A program made the translations under genes and the position numbers. This document shows positions 16,625 through 25,451 of a DNA stretch of 64,000 nt, one piece after another (position 1 is the first letter of the stretch; every line of letters begins with the position of its first letter). Source of the stretch: Kitasatospora acidiphila (lineage in GTDB: Bacteria > Actinomycetota > Actinomycetes > Streptomycetales > Streptomycetaceae). The stretch is taken from the NCBI RefSeq assembly GCF_006636205.1, contig NZ_VIGB01000003.1:3276501-3340500 (forward strand), written 5' to 3'. The notes beneath the pieces are model-generated. The model worked only from the letters and a program-made list of their open reading frames with translations. It searched no databases and had not been told where the DNA came from.

Positions 16625-16875
16625 AGGTCGTCTTCTCCAGCCATGCCTGGGAGCAGTACACCCACTGGACAACAGCGGACCCGAAGATCCTCAAGAGGAT
16701 CAACCGTCTGATCAAGGAAATTCAGCGGACACCCTTCGAGGGCGCCGGGAAGCCAGAACCGCTGAAGGAGAACTTGTCCGGTTGGTGGTCCAGGAGGATC
16801 ACGGACGAGCACCGCCTCGTATACCGGGTTACCGACGGGTCCGTCGAGATCGCCCAAGCCCGCTACCACTACTGA
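16621..16875 (+). CDS. Type II toxin, YoeB family mRNA interferase
   Basis: An 84-residue RelE/YoeB-fold toxin: [64 protein letters not shown] and the terminal ARYHY. The YoeB catalytic set (Glu in the EPLK strand region, Arg of SRRI, His of the terminal HY) is present. Ribosome-dependent mRNA cleavage is expected. Its 3' end overlaps the 3' end of the oligopeptide ATPase gene by 7 bp tail to tail. Confidence 0.95.
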   Translation: MKVVFSSHAWEQYTHWTTADPKILKRINRLIKEIQRTPFEGAGKPEPLKENLSGWWSRRITDEHRLVYRVTDGSVEIAQARYHY

Positions 16876-18046
16876 CAGATGCCGGCCGCCGAGCGGCGCA
16901 GCCCGAGAACGGACCGCGCCGCAGGCTGACGGCTACTCAGAAGCGTCCGCCACCGGGGCAGCGGCCGCCTCGCGCCCCTGGTTTTCAGGGCCCCCCTGGT
17001 TTTCAGGGCCCCCTGGTTTTCAGGAAAGTGGCAAGCCACCCGGTGCCCCGTGCTCAGTTCCGCCAGCGGCGGTTCCTGGGTCGCGCACACGTCCTGCGCC
17101 TTCCAGCAGCGGGTGCGGAAGCGGCAGCCGCTCGGCGGGTTGAGGGGCGAGGGCACGTCGCCGGTGAGCAGGATGCGCTCGCGGCGTTCCTTGCGGCGCG
17201 GGTCCGGGACCGGGACGGCGGACATCAGGGCGTTGGTGTAGGGGTGGGCGGGGCTGCGGTAGAGGGCCTCGCGGTCCGCGATCTCCACGATCTTGCCCAG
17301 GTACATCACGGCGACCCGGTCCGAGACGTGCCGGACCACCGAGAGGTCGTGGGCGATGATCAGGTAGGTGAGGCCGAGCTCCCGCTGCAGGTCGTCCAGG
17401 AGGTTGACCACCTGGGCCTGGATGGAGACGTCGAGCGCGGAGACCGGCTCGTCGGCCACGACCATCTTGGGCTTGAGCGCCAGGGCGCGGGCGATCCCGA
17501 TGCGCTGCCGCTGGCCGCCGGAGAACTCGTGCGGATAGCGGTTGTAGTGCTCGGGGTTGAGGCCGCACAGCTCCAGCAGGTCCTGCACGGCCCGCTTGAC
17601 GCCGTGCTCGGTGGCGACCTTCTGCAGCCGGAACGGCGCGCCCACGATGGTGCCCACGGTGTGCCGGGGGTTCAGCGAGGAGTACGGGTCCTGGAAGATG
17701 ATCTGGATGTCCTTGCGCAGCGGCCGCATCCGGCCGGTGCTCAGGTGGGTGATGTCCTGGCCTCGAACTCGATCTTCCCGCCGGTGGGTTCGTCGAGCCG
17801 GGTGACCAGCCGCCCCATGGTGGACTTGCCGCAGCCGGACTCCCCCACCACGCCCAGGGTCTCGCCCGCGTTGACCGCGAAGCTGATCCCGTCCACCGCC
17901 CGCACCGCGCCGCGGTTGCCGCGCAGCATGCCGCCCTTGACCGGGAAGTGCCGCTCCAGGTCGGTGACCCGCAGCAGCGGCTCCCCGGCGGACTTGCGCA
18001 CCGAAACAGTGCCCTGAGTGCCCTGCGTGCTCTGAGTATCCGTCAT
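16869..18046 (-). CDS. Oligopeptide ABC transporter ATP-binding protein (OppF/DppF-like), frameshifted as sequenced
   Basis: The first 97 residues from ATG 18046 contain [20 protein letters not shown] and Walker A GESGCGKS, then run out of frame after GGKIEFE. The rest ([19 protein letters not shown]...) continues in the frame one base away, with [11 protein letters not shown], signature FSGGQRQR, Walker [13 protein letters not shown] and the OppF C-terminal [13 protein letters not shown]. At 17759-17762 the plus strand has GGCC where GGCCC would restore the frame. It is the fifth gene of the operon. The last 40 residues come from a repeated sequence and look non-native. Confidence 0.9.
16977..17023. 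repeat. Three short palindromic repeats at the oppF 3' end
   Basis: CCCTGGTTTTCAGGG occurs nearly three times in tandem with a period of about 17 bp. Each unit can fold (CCTG / CAGG). On the minus strand they encode [14 protein letters not shown] after the normal end of OppF. They may be a terminator-like array read through by the gene. Confidence 0.6.
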
Positions 18047-18068
18047 GATCCTTGAATCCTTAGGCAGT

Positions 18069-19130
18069 TCAGAGCCGCGGTGCGATCTCTTCGGCGAAGA
18101 TCCGGTGCCGTTCGGCGGCCGGCAGGTGGCAGGCGGCGTGGTGCCCGGCCGTCACCTCGGCCAGCACCGGCCGGTCGGTCATCGACCGGCCGCCGGTCTG
18201 CTCGGCATAGGGGCAGCGCGGGTGGAAGGCGCATCCGCTGGGCACGTTGATCAGGCTGGGCGGGCTGCCCTTGACCGGCACCAGGCGGTCCTGGAGCGCC
18301 CGGTCCAGTCGCGGCATGGAGCCCAACAGGCCCCAGGTGTACGGGTGTTCGGGGTTGTCGAAGAGGGTGGCCGCGGGGCCGCGCTCCACGCACCGCCCGG
18401 CGTACATCACCATGATGTCGTCGGCCAGCTCCGCGACCACGCCCAGGTCGTGGGTGATGATGATGACGGCCGAGCCGAACTCCTCCTGCAGGTCCCGGAT
18501 CAGGTCCAGGATCTGGGCCTGCACGGTGACGTCGAGCGCGGTGGTCGGCTCGTCGGCGATCAGCAGCGACGGGTCGTTGACCAGCGCCATGGCGATCATG
18601 GCGCGCTGGCGCATGCCGCCGGAGAACTGGTGCGGGTAGTCGTCGACGCGGCGGTCCGGCTGCGGGATGCCGACCCGGGCCAGCATCTCGATGGCCCGGG
18701 TGCGGGCCGCCTTCTTGTTGGCCTCGGGGTGGTGCACCCGGTAGGCCTCCATGATCTGGGCGCCCACCGTGTAGTACGGGTGCATCGCGGTCAGCGGGTC
18801 CTGGAAGATCATCGCCATCGAGTGGCCGCGCAGCTTGCGCACCTCCTCGGGCCCGGCGCCGACCAACTCCTTGCCGTCCAGCCAGATTTCGCCGCTGATC
18901 CGGGCCCGCTTGGAGCGGTGCAGGCCCATGATGCCCATCGAGGTGACGGACTTGCCGGAGCCGGACTCGCCGACGATGCCCAGGGTCTTGCCGCGGGCGA
19001 GGTCGAAGCTGACGCCGTCGACGGACTTCACCAGGCCGTCGTCGGTGTCGAAGTGGATGCGCAGGTCGCGCACCGAGAGGAAGGAGTCGTGGTCCTCGGA
19101 AACGCGGTCGGTCACGGGTTCGACGATCAT
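18069..19130 (-). CDS. Oligopeptide ABC transporter ATP-binding protein (OppD/DppD-like)
   Basis: A 353-residue ATPase with Walker [10 protein letters not shown]-loop [14 protein letters not shown], signature FSGGMRQR, Walker [13 protein letters not shown] and the switch His in ITHDLGV. The oligopeptide C-terminal domain has the four-Cys-type pattern [12 protein letters not shown]...CH that in homologues can hold a cluster. It powers peptide import with the second ATPase downstream (22 bp). It overlaps the permease gene by 4 bp. Confidence 0.95.
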   Translation of the reverse strand: MIVEPVTDRVSEDHDSFLSVRDLRIHFDTDDGLVKSVDGVSFDLARGKTLGIVGESGSGKSVTSMGIMGLHRSKRARISGEIWLDGKELVGAGPEEVRKLRGHSMAMIFQDPLTAMHPYYTVGAQIMEAYRVHHPEANKKAARTRAIEMLARVGIPQPDRRVDDYPHQFSGGMRQRAMIAMALVNDPSLLIADEPTTALDVTVQAQILDLIRDLQEEFGSAVIIITHDLGVVAELADDIMVMYAGRCVERGPAATLFDNPEHPYTWGLLGSMPRLDRALQDRLVPVKGSPPSLINVPSGCAFHPRCPYAEQTGGRSMTDRPVLAEVTAGHHAACHLPAAERHRIFAEEIAPRL

Positions 19131-20137
19131 GAGAGCCTCACCCGGGGGTCGACGGCGGCGTACAGGAGGTCAACCAGCAGGTTGCAGAGCACGATGAAGA
19201 AGGCGGCGATCATGGTGACGCCGAGGATCTTGGGCAGGTCGTTGTCCTTGATCGCGGAGACCGCGAAGAAGCCGATGCCCTGCATCGAGAAGACCTGCTC
19301 GGTGATGACCGCGCCGCCGAGCAGCAGGCCCAGGTCCATGCCGAAGATGGTGAGGATCGGGGTGAGCGCGGCGCGCAGACCGTGCCGGATCACCACCTTG
19401 CGCTCGATCAGGCCCTTGGCCCGCGCGGTGCGGATGTAGTCCTCGCTCATCGTCTCCAGCATCCCGGCGCGGGTAAGCCGGGCGTAGAGCGCGGAGTAGA
19501 GGAAGGCCAGCGACACCCAGGGCAGGATCAGGTTGGTGAACCAACCGACCGGGTCATCGGTGAAGTTGACGTAGTGCAGGTTGTCGAAGACGACCCACTT
19601 GTAGCTGAACAGGTAGTGCAGGATCGCGCCGGTGAAGAAGATCGGCAGCGAGACGCCGGCCAGCGCGATGCCCATCGAGAAGCGGTCGAAGAAGGACTTG
19701 GGCCGCAGCGCCGAGATCACGCCGGTGGTCACGCCGGAGAGCAGCCACAGCACCGCGGCGCCGAGCGCCAGCGAGAAGGTCACCGGGATCCGGCTCTCGA
19801 TCTCGGGCCAGACCTCGATGTGGTTCTTGAACGAGTAGCCGAAGCAGGGGACGTGGCAAGTGGACGCGTCCGGGCCGTACTTGTACGTGGCACCGACGAA
19901 GATCTGCTTGACGAAGTGCCAGAACTGCTCGTACAGCGGCTGGTCGAAACCCAGGTTCTTCTTGACCGCGGCCAGCGCCTCGGGGCTCGGGTTCTTGCCG
20001 ATGTACTGGGCGGCCAGCTGGTCGGTGGTCTCACCGGCCAGGCGCGGTAGCAGGAAGAAGATGCCGAAGGTGACCGCGCTGACGACCAGTAGCAGTACCA
20101 GGGCGGCGAACGTCCTGCGGAGGATGTAGAAGAACAC
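19127..20137 (-). CDS. Oligopeptide ABC transporter permease (OppB/DppB-like)
   Basis: A 336-residue inner-membrane permease starting at GTG 20137 (VFFYILRRTFAALVLLLVVS). Six membrane helices are expected. A large external loop (residues about 45-110, with two Cys in STCHVPCFGYSF) follows the first. The EAA-type loop is ARTARAKGLIERKVVIRHGLRAA. It forms the translocation pore with the OppC homologue. The gene lies between the solute-binding protein (143 bp) and OppD (4-bp overlap). Confidence 0.95.
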   Translation of the reverse strand: MFFYILRRTFAALVLLLVVSAVTFGIFFLLPRLAGETTDQLAAQYIGKNPSPEALAAVKKNLGFDQPLYEQFWHFVKQIFVGATYKYGPDASTCHVPCFGYSFKNHIEVWPEIESRIPVTFSLALGAAVLWLLSGVTTGVISALRPKSFFDRFSMGIALAGVSLPIFFTGAILHYLFSYKWVVFDNLHYVNFTDDPVGWFTNLILPWVSLAFLYSALYARLTRAGMLETMSEDYIRTARAKGLIERKVVIRHGLRAALTPILTIFGMDLGLLLGGAVITEQVFSMQGIGFFAVSAIKDNDLPKILGVTMIAAFFIVLCNLLVDLLYAAVDPRVRLS

Positions 20138-20280
20138 AGTCGGACGGCTTGGGGCCCGCCCCGACCTTGGGTCCCGGTGGGGACCGGCGGTCGGGGCGGG
20201 GCTCCGCTCGCCTTCACCTGCCTTCAGGGATGGTGAGCCGGACTCTTACGTGGTGGGTCTCGATGACCCGGTGGTGCCGC

Positions 20281-22047
20281 TTAGTTGTTGCTGGTGGTGC
20301 CGATGTTGAGGTAGTCGTACTCACCGCTGAACGCCGAGGTGGAGACCATGTTGGTGGCGCTGGCCGGGCGGTAGTTGAAGACCTTGAAGTCGGTCAGCGG
20401 CACGTAGGCCGCGTCATCCATGACCTGCTTGTCGATCTGGGCGTAGTCCTTGTTGCGGGCGTCCCCGGAGTTGTTGGTGGCCGCGTCGTCGAGCAGGCTG
20501 TTGACCTTCGGGTCGTTCAGCAGCGCGATGTTGCTGTTGCCGGAGGACTTGATCGCCCGGCCGTCGGTGATCTGCTGCAGGAAGCCCAGGCCGGTCGGCC
20601 AGTCGGCGCCCCACTGCATCATCATCATGCCGACGCCGTGCTGGTTGATGAAGTCCGGCACGCCCGCGTAGTCGGTGAAGTACTTGCCCTGCGGGTACTG
20701 CTGGATCTCCAGCGTGATGCCGACCTTGGCCAGCGCGCCCTGGATGGCGGTGGCGGCCTTGACCTCGGTGTCACGCTCGGTGCGGGCGGTGATCACGGTC
20801 TTGAAGCCGTCCGGGTGGCCGCAGGCCTTGAGCTCGGCCTTGGCCTTGTCGACGTCACCCTTGTTGCCGGGGGTGGCGTAGGTGTCGAAGTCCTGGTGGC
20901 CGGTGACGTCCGGCGGCAGCACGGTGGTGGCGATGTCACCGCGGATCGGGCCGCCCTCGGCGGTCTGCACCGCGACCTTGTCGATCGCGTACTCCACGGC
21001 CTTGCGGCAGTCGGCGTTGTCCAGCGGCGCCTGCTTGGTGTTGAGCGCCAGGTAGGCGAGACGGCCGCCGGCGGCGTTGTCGCTCTGCGCCTTCAGCTTC
21101 GGATCCAGCAGGATCTTGGCCTGGGTCTGCGGGTCGACACCGCCGCCGACCAGGTCGACCTGGGCGTTGCCGGACATCAGGTCCTGGTCGATGGTCTGCT
21201 GGTCGATGTTCATCTTCAGCACGATCTTGTCCGCGAGCTGCTTGCGGAGCGGGTCGGTGCTCGCGTCCCAGTTGGTGTTGGGCACCAGCACGGCGCCCTT
21301 GCCGTCGTCGTACGACTGGAACTTGTAGGAGCCGCTGGAGACGATGTGCTTCACGTAGTTGGCGCCTTCGTCCTTGGCCTGCGGCACCGGGGCGGTGTCG
21401 GGCGCGCTGACCAGGTAGTCGAAGTCGGCGAACGGCTGCTTGAGCTGGAAGGTGATGGTGGTGTCGTCCGGCGTACCGATCGAGTGCAGGCCGGCCGGGT
21501 CCTTGTCCTTGTAGGGACCCTGGTACGGCGTGGGGTTGTCGACCAGGTACTGCTGGAAGTAGGTCGGGCCGTTGGAGAGCACGTCGGGCGCGAAGTTGCT
21601 GCGCTCGATGGCGTACTTGACGTCCTTGGAGGTGATCGGGGTGCCGTCGTCGTACTTCAGGCCCGGGCGCAGCTTGTACGTCCAGGTCTTGCCGTCCGCG
21701 CTGACCTGGCCCATGCCCTGCGCCAGGTCCGGGGCGAGCTTGTTGCCCTGCGCGCCGGGGGCGGGGGTGAAGGTGGTCAGCGCACGGGCGTACAGCCGCG
21801 AGAAGTTGTAGATGTAGGCGTAGTAGGTGTTCCCCGGGTCCAGCGAGTCCGGGGTTCCCTTCATCTCGTAGGTGACCGTCCCGCCCTTGTGGTCGGAGGC
21901 GTTCACGATGCCCTTGGTGGCGGCGTTGGCACCGGCGGCGGACGAGGATCCGCCCGTGGTGCCGCCCTTGCTGCTGGCGCAGCCGCTCACCACCAGCACA
22001 GCGGTGGCGGCTGCCGCGGCCAGGGCGAGAGTACGATTACGGCGCAT
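20281..22047 (-). CDS. Oligopeptide-binding lipoprotein (SBP family 5, OppA/DppA-like)
   Basis: A 588-residue solute-binding protein starting at ATG 22047 (MRRNRTLALAAAAATAVLVV). The lipobox VSGC is followed by a Ser/Gly linker. Family-5 signatures include GTPDSLDPGNTYYAYIYN, WTYKLRPGLKYDDGTPITSK and SGSYKFQSYDDGKG. It captures peptides outside the membrane for the OppBC pore. An alternative TTG start 21 bp upstream gives seven more residues. It lies after a 119-bp gap carrying four palindromic repeats, suggesting that its level is set separately from that of oppC. Confidence 0.95.
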   Translation of the reverse strand: MRRNRTLALAAAAATAVLVVSGCASSKGGTTGGSSSAAGANAATKGIVNASDHKGGTVTYEMKGTPDSLDPGNTYYAYIYNFSRLYARALTTFTPAPGAQGNKLAPDLAQGMGQVSADGKTWTYKLRPGLKYDDGTPITSKDVKYAIERSNFAPDVLSNGPTYFQQYLVDNPTPYQGPYKDKDPAGLHSIGTPDDTTITFQLKQPFADFDYLVSAPDTAPVPQAKDEGANYVKHIVSSGSYKFQSYDDGKGAVLVPNTNWDASTDPLRKQLADKIVLKMNIDQQTIDQDLMSGNAQVDLVGGGVDPQTQAKILLDPKLKAQSDNAAGGRLAYLALNTKQAPLDNADCRKAVEYAIDKVAVQTAEGGPIRGDIATTVLPPDVTGHQDFDTYATPGNKGDVDKAKAELKACGHPDGFKTVITARTERDTEVKAATAIQGALAKVGITLEIQQYPQGKYFTDYAGVPDFINQHGVGMMMMQWGADWPTGLGFLQQITDGRAIKSSGNSNIALLNDPKVNSLLDDAATNNSGDARNKDYAQIDKQVMDDAAYVPLTDFKVFNYRPASATNMVSTSAFSGEYDYLNIGTTSNN

Positions 22048-22086
22048 TGCTGGATCAACCCCTTGCAAGTGTGTCGTGGGTCAAAC

Positions 22087-22166
22087 GAACCGAGTGGGGC
22101 TCAGAGGAACTGAGTGGAGCTCAGACGAACTGAGTGGGACTCAGACGAGCCGAGTGGGACTCAGAG
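22087..22166. repeat. Four tandem 20-bp palindromic repeats between oppC and oppA
   Basis: Four exact-length units occupy 22087-22106, 22107-22126, 22127-22146 and 22147-22166. The third is GAACTGAGTGGGACTCAGAC; the others differ at one to four positions. Each contains an inverted repeat of the form CTGAGT-GGG-ACTCAG (perfect in unit 3, shorter in the others). They lie wholly in the intergenic gap and can fold as a row of small RNA hairpins. Confidence 0.9.
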
Positions 22167-22168
22167 GA

Positions 22169-23167
22169 TCAGTTGCTGCGCGGGTCGAGCGCGTCGCGCA
22201 GTCCGTCACCCAGCAGGTTGAAGGCGAGCACGGTGATGAAGATCGCCACGCCCGGGACGATGAGGTACTGCGGGTCCACCTGGTAGTAGTTGATCGCGTC
22301 GTTCATCATCCCGCCCCAGGAGGCCTGCGGCGGCTGGATGCCGACTCCGAGGAAGCTCAGGCCGGCCTCGAAGAGGATGTTGGTCGGGATCAGCAGGGTC
22401 GAGTAGACCAGGATCGGACCGACCAGGTTCGGCAGCAGCTCCTTGAACAGGATGAACGGGCCCCGCGCGCCCAGCGATCGGGCCGCGAAGACGAACTCCC
22501 GCTCGCGCAGCGAGAGCGTCTGCCCGCGCACGATCCGGCCCATGTAGGGCCAGTTGAAGAAGCCGATCACGAAGATCAGCACGCTGATGTGGAGCGGCAG
22601 GCCGTGCATTCCGAAGGCGCCGCCCTGCAGCGAGGCCGAGATCGAGATGGCGAACAGCAGCAGCGGGAAAGCCAGGAAGGTGTCCATCACCCGGCTGATC
22701 GCGGTGTCCACCCAGCCGCCGTAGTAGCCGGCGATCACGCCGAGCACGGTGCCGATGGTGTTGGACAGCAGCGTGGCGCCGAAGGCGACCAGCAGTGAGA
22801 CCCAGGAGCCCTCGATGATCCGGGAGAGCAGGTCGCGCCCGAGCCCGGGGTCGATGCCCAGCAGGTGACTGCCGCTCATGCCGCCGAAGTTGCCGTTCGG
22901 CAGGCCGCCGAGGTCGGCGTTCAGCAGGTCGGGGTTCTGGGCGTTCGGGTCCAGACCGAAGGCCGATTCGATCGGCTTGGCCAGCACCGCGAGCAGGATC
23001 AGCAGGATGACCACGATCCCGCCGGCCATGGCCGCCTTGTCGCGCTTGAAGCGCAGCCAGGCGATCCGGCCGAGCGAGCGGCCCTCGATGCGGGTCTGCG
23101 GCGCGTCGGCGATCGGCGCCCCCGGGTCCGGCGGAATGGCGGCGGTGGTGTCGGTGGTTGTGCTCAT
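22169..23167 (-). CDS. Oligopeptide ABC transporter permease (OppC/DppC-like)
   Basis: A 332-residue permease starting at ATG 23167 (MSTTTDTTAAIPPDPGAP), chosen because upstream in-frame sequence is not family-like. The N-terminal cytosolic segment RIAWLRFKRDKAAMAGG precedes the first membrane helix. LLGIDPGLGRDLLSRIIEGS, the EAA-type loop VFAARSLGARGPFILFKELLPN and the C-terminal FNLLGDGLRDALDPR are typical of OppC. It is the first gene of the operon, which then runs oppA-oppB-oppD-oppF; most relatives begin with oppA or oppB. Confidence 0.95.
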   Translation of the reverse strand: MSTTTDTTAAIPPDPGAPIADAPQTRIEGRSLGRIAWLRFKRDKAAMAGGIVVILLILLAVLAKPIESAFGLDPNAQNPDLLNADLGGLPNGNFGGMSGSHLLGIDPGLGRDLLSRIIEGSWVSLLVAFGATLLSNTIGTVLGVIAGYYGGWVDTAISRVMDTFLAFPLLLFAISISASLQGGAFGMHGLPLHISVLIFVIGFFNWPYMGRIVRGQTLSLREREFVFAARSLGARGPFILFKELLPNLVGPILVYSTLLIPTNILFEAGLSFLGVGIQPPQASWGGMMNDAINYYQVDPQYLIVPGVAIFITVLAFNLLGDGLRDALDPRSN

Positions 23168-23571
23168 CAGCAGTTGGCGTCCCCTCGCCGACGGTCGTCG
23201 GCCCAAGGCAGCCCGAAATCGGGCATGGCGGTGTCAGGTCCTGGTCAGAGCCTGCTTGCCATACGTTCGGGCTGCTCGGCTGGTGCGGTGCGCAGAACTC
23301 TTCACGTTCTCGCCAGTTCGGCGCCAGCCCCCATTGGTGAAGGATGCCCAACTGTGATCTACCGATTATCGAGATCCCTAAACCCGCCATGCGCACACCA
23401 GCTATGACCGCCTGGTCCAGCAGGCCACTGGATACGGTAGTTGACAGCTCGTCAGAAAGCGTGGAGGACGACATGGCTCTACCCGGGCCGTTATCGACGA
23501 CCCGGGCACCGGATACTCAGATTCCGCTCAAGTCCCACATGAGCGTTCGCTATGCGAACAGGGGTGTCCGC
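23168..23571. other. 404-bp intergenic region upstream of the opp operon
   Basis: No gene is supported here; long open frames on both strands lack coding character. It should contain the opp promoter on the minus strand. The only clear symmetric element is the palindrome at 23545-23559. Confidence 0.4.
23545..23559. promoter_or_regulatory. Perfect 6-3-6 palindrome
   Basis: GTTCGCTATGCGAAC is a perfect inverted repeat. It lies 13 bp beyond the stop of the sseB-like gene, in the presumed control region of the opp operon. Its size and symmetry fit a dimeric repressor site; the cognate regulator is unknown. Confidence 0.4.
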
Positions 23572-24432
23572 TCAGCGGCCGGGCCAGGGCTGCTGCGGCC
23601 ACGGGCTCGGCGTCGGATAGCCGTAGCCGGTCGGCATCGGATACGGCGGCACGGCCGGCGGCGGGGTCGCCTCGCGGTGGTAGAACGGCCGGGCGTTGGC
23701 CCGCATCCAGAGCGCCACCGGGTCGTAGTCGTCGCTCAGCGCCACCGTGGAGACCGCCAACCCCTGCGGGGCCTGCGAGATGGCCCGCTGCATCAGCGCC
23801 CGCACCGCCTCCACGGCCGGCGGCGAGTTGTCGTACAGCTCCAGCCCGATCGCCAGGTAGGGCTCCCCCAGCACCGGCCGCACCCAGGCCCGGCGCAGCG
23901 CCCGCACCGGACGCACGGAGGGCGCCTGGTGCTGCAGCAGCCCGAAGAACGCCTCGGTGCCCGGCACCTGGGGCTCACTCAGCCGCAGCGGCCCGGCGGG
24001 CAACCGGTCCAGCCCGGCCGCGATCCGGCGCAGATCGGCCCACGGCACCCCGACCCCGCCGCCGGGCGTGTGCGGGTTGAGCCACAGGCCCCAGCGGGTC
24101 CGGTAGAGGGTGGCGGCGATCTCCTTGCCGCTGATCACCTCGTGCGCCCGGCTCCAACCGCTGGCGGTCAGCTGCTCGGGCGAGGTGACGGCCGGCGCGT
24201 AGCCGTGGCCGCCGATGTCCATGTTCCCGTACTGGGCGTCCGGGCTGCCCGGGCTGCCGTGCCACAGCAGCATCCACACCCGGCCCGCCGACAGCTCGCG
24301 CAGCAGCTGCTCATAGGCCTCGAACCGGTCCGGGGCGACCTCTTTGAGGGCCCGCTCCAGGGTGCCCGGGTCGGTACCCGGGACCGAGGCCGGGCTCCAC
24401 GGCCCTGATCCGCCCGTCGCTCCCGTCGTCAC
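23572..24432 (-). CDS. SseB-family protein (enhanced serine sensitivity), copy 1
   Basis: A 286-residue protein starting at GTG 24432 (VTTGATGGSGPWSPASVPGT). It carries the SseB core (residues about 25-130: ALKEVAPDRFEAYEQLLREL, VISGKEIAATLYRTRWGLWL). A C-terminal domain follows, with ALRRAWVRPVLGEPYLAIG, a PFYHRE end motif and then a Pro/Tyr-rich tail. SseB was named for serine sensitivity on overexpression in E. coli; its biochemical role is unsettled. It follows a second SseB gene by 36 bp. Both diverge from the glycine-to-serine catabolic operon, which fits a role in serine handling. Confidence 0.85.
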   Translation of the reverse strand: MTTGATGGSGPWSPASVPGTDPGTLERALKEVAPDRFEAYEQLLRELSAGRVWMLLWHGSPGSPDAQYGNMDIGGHGYAPAVTSPEQLTASGWSRAHEVISGKEIAATLYRTRWGLWLNPHTPGGGVGVPWADLRRIAAGLDRLPAGPLRLSEPQVPGTEAFFGLLQHQAPSVRPVRALRRAWVRPVLGEPYLAIGLELYDNSPPAVEAVRALMQRAISQAPQGLAVSTVALSDDYDPVALWMRANARPFYHREATPPPAVPPYPMPTGYGYPTPSPWPQQPWPGR

Positions 24433-24468
24433 CGCACGCGCCCTTCTCTCGACTCGCCCATCGCCGGA

Positions 24469-25287
24469 TCAACCCCGCTGGTAGAACGGGCGCACCTGGG
24501 TCAGCATCCAGTCCACCACCGGGTCCGCCGCCAGGTCCAGCAGCACGATGTGCACTCCCCCGGGGAGCGGGGCCACGCCCAGCGCCCGGCCCAGCGCCGC
24601 GTTCGCCCCGGCCGGGTCGGCGGGGTGGGACGGATCCAGCTGCACGCCCACGAACAGCACCGTCGGCTCGCCCTCCACCGAGGCCAGCGCCCGACGGGCC
24701 GTCAGTACTCCTGGCAGCGCGGCCAGCTCGGCGCAGACGGCGGTCAGGAACGCCACCGGCTCCTCGTGCGGCTCCGGCTCGCGCAGCGCCACCCGGGCGC
24801 CGTCGCCGACCGGCGCGTCCGGCGACCCGGCGACCGCGTCCCAGCGCTGCTCGCGCGGCCCGCGCCGCAGCTCGCCGACGCCCTCGGGCGGCACCGGGAT
24901 GCCGACGGGGGCGTCGGGGTTGACGGCGATGCCGAGCCCGAGCGGCAGCCCGCGGGCGAACTCCCAGGCCGGGGCGACCGCGCAGGACATTCCCGGCGCG
25001 TGCCGGACGAACTGCTCCTCGGAGGAGAAGACCGGTACATAACGGGCGCCGGCCAGCTCGATGGTCGGCAGGTCGAGTGCCTGACCGGATGGATCTGCGC
25101 CGACCGGCAGCGGGATCCACACGTGACTGCGCGCCAGCACCTCGATCACCCGGGGCGTCGCGCCCGGGTCCCCGATCGCCGCACTGAGCACCTGCTCCAG
25201 CTCGTTCGCCGGCCACCCTCCGCCGGTCGGCGGCTGCCCCGGCTCGGCCCACGCGGGCGCGGGCACGGCAAACCCCTGAGTCTCCAC
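24469..25287 (-). CDS. SseB-family protein (enhanced serine sensitivity), copy 2
   Basis: A 272-residue protein from GTG 25287. The SseB domain spans about residues 30-130 (NELEQVLSAAIGDPGATPRV, VWIPLPVG, YVPVFSSEEQFVRHAPG). The C-terminal SseB domain (about 170-272) ends in QVRPFYQRG, like copy 1. It is probably cotranscribed with copy 1, 36 bp downstream. It is oriented head to head with the riboswitch-controlled glycine operon, sharing a 160-bp control region that contains a direct repeat. Confidence 0.85.
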   Translation of the reverse strand: METQGFAVPAPAWAEPGQPPTGGGWPANELEQVLSAAIGDPGATPRVIEVLARSHVWIPLPVGADPSGQALDLPTIELAGARYVPVFSSEEQFVRHAPGMSCAVAPAWEFARGLPLGLGIAVNPDAPVGIPVPPEGVGELRRGPREQRWDAVAGSPDAPVGDGARVALREPEPHEEPVAFLTAVCAELAALPGVLTARRALASVEGEPTVLFVGVQLDPSHPADPAGANAALGRALGVAPLPGGVHIVLLDLAADPVVDWMLTQVRPFYQRG

Positions 25288-25301
25288 CGGAGCAGACTAC
25301 T

Positions 25302-25360
25302 AGGCGGCGGCCGGCCCACTGGCCACTACGCACCAGGCGGCGGCCGGCCGACTGGCCACT
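25302..25360. repeat. 26-bp direct repeat in the sseB/gcvT divergent region
   Basis: AGGCGGCGGCCGGCC-(C/G)-ACTGGCCACT occurs at 25302-25327 and 25335-25360, with 25 of 26 identical and spaced 33 bp start to start (about three helical turns). Each contains AGTGGCCAGT-like and GGCCGGCC symmetric parts. It is a candidate double operator just upstream of the riboswitch transcript. Confidence 0.6.
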
Positions 25361-25451
25361 GTCCCGCCGTCGGCACCGCCCCCACTCCCGCTGAGCGAAC
25401 GGGCATGCCATGATGTGCGCGATAAACAGAACTTCATACTGGCCGTTCGAA

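Noticed and set aside
22087..22166. CRISPR array
   Set aside because: The four units are contiguous with no spacers and no cas genes are present.
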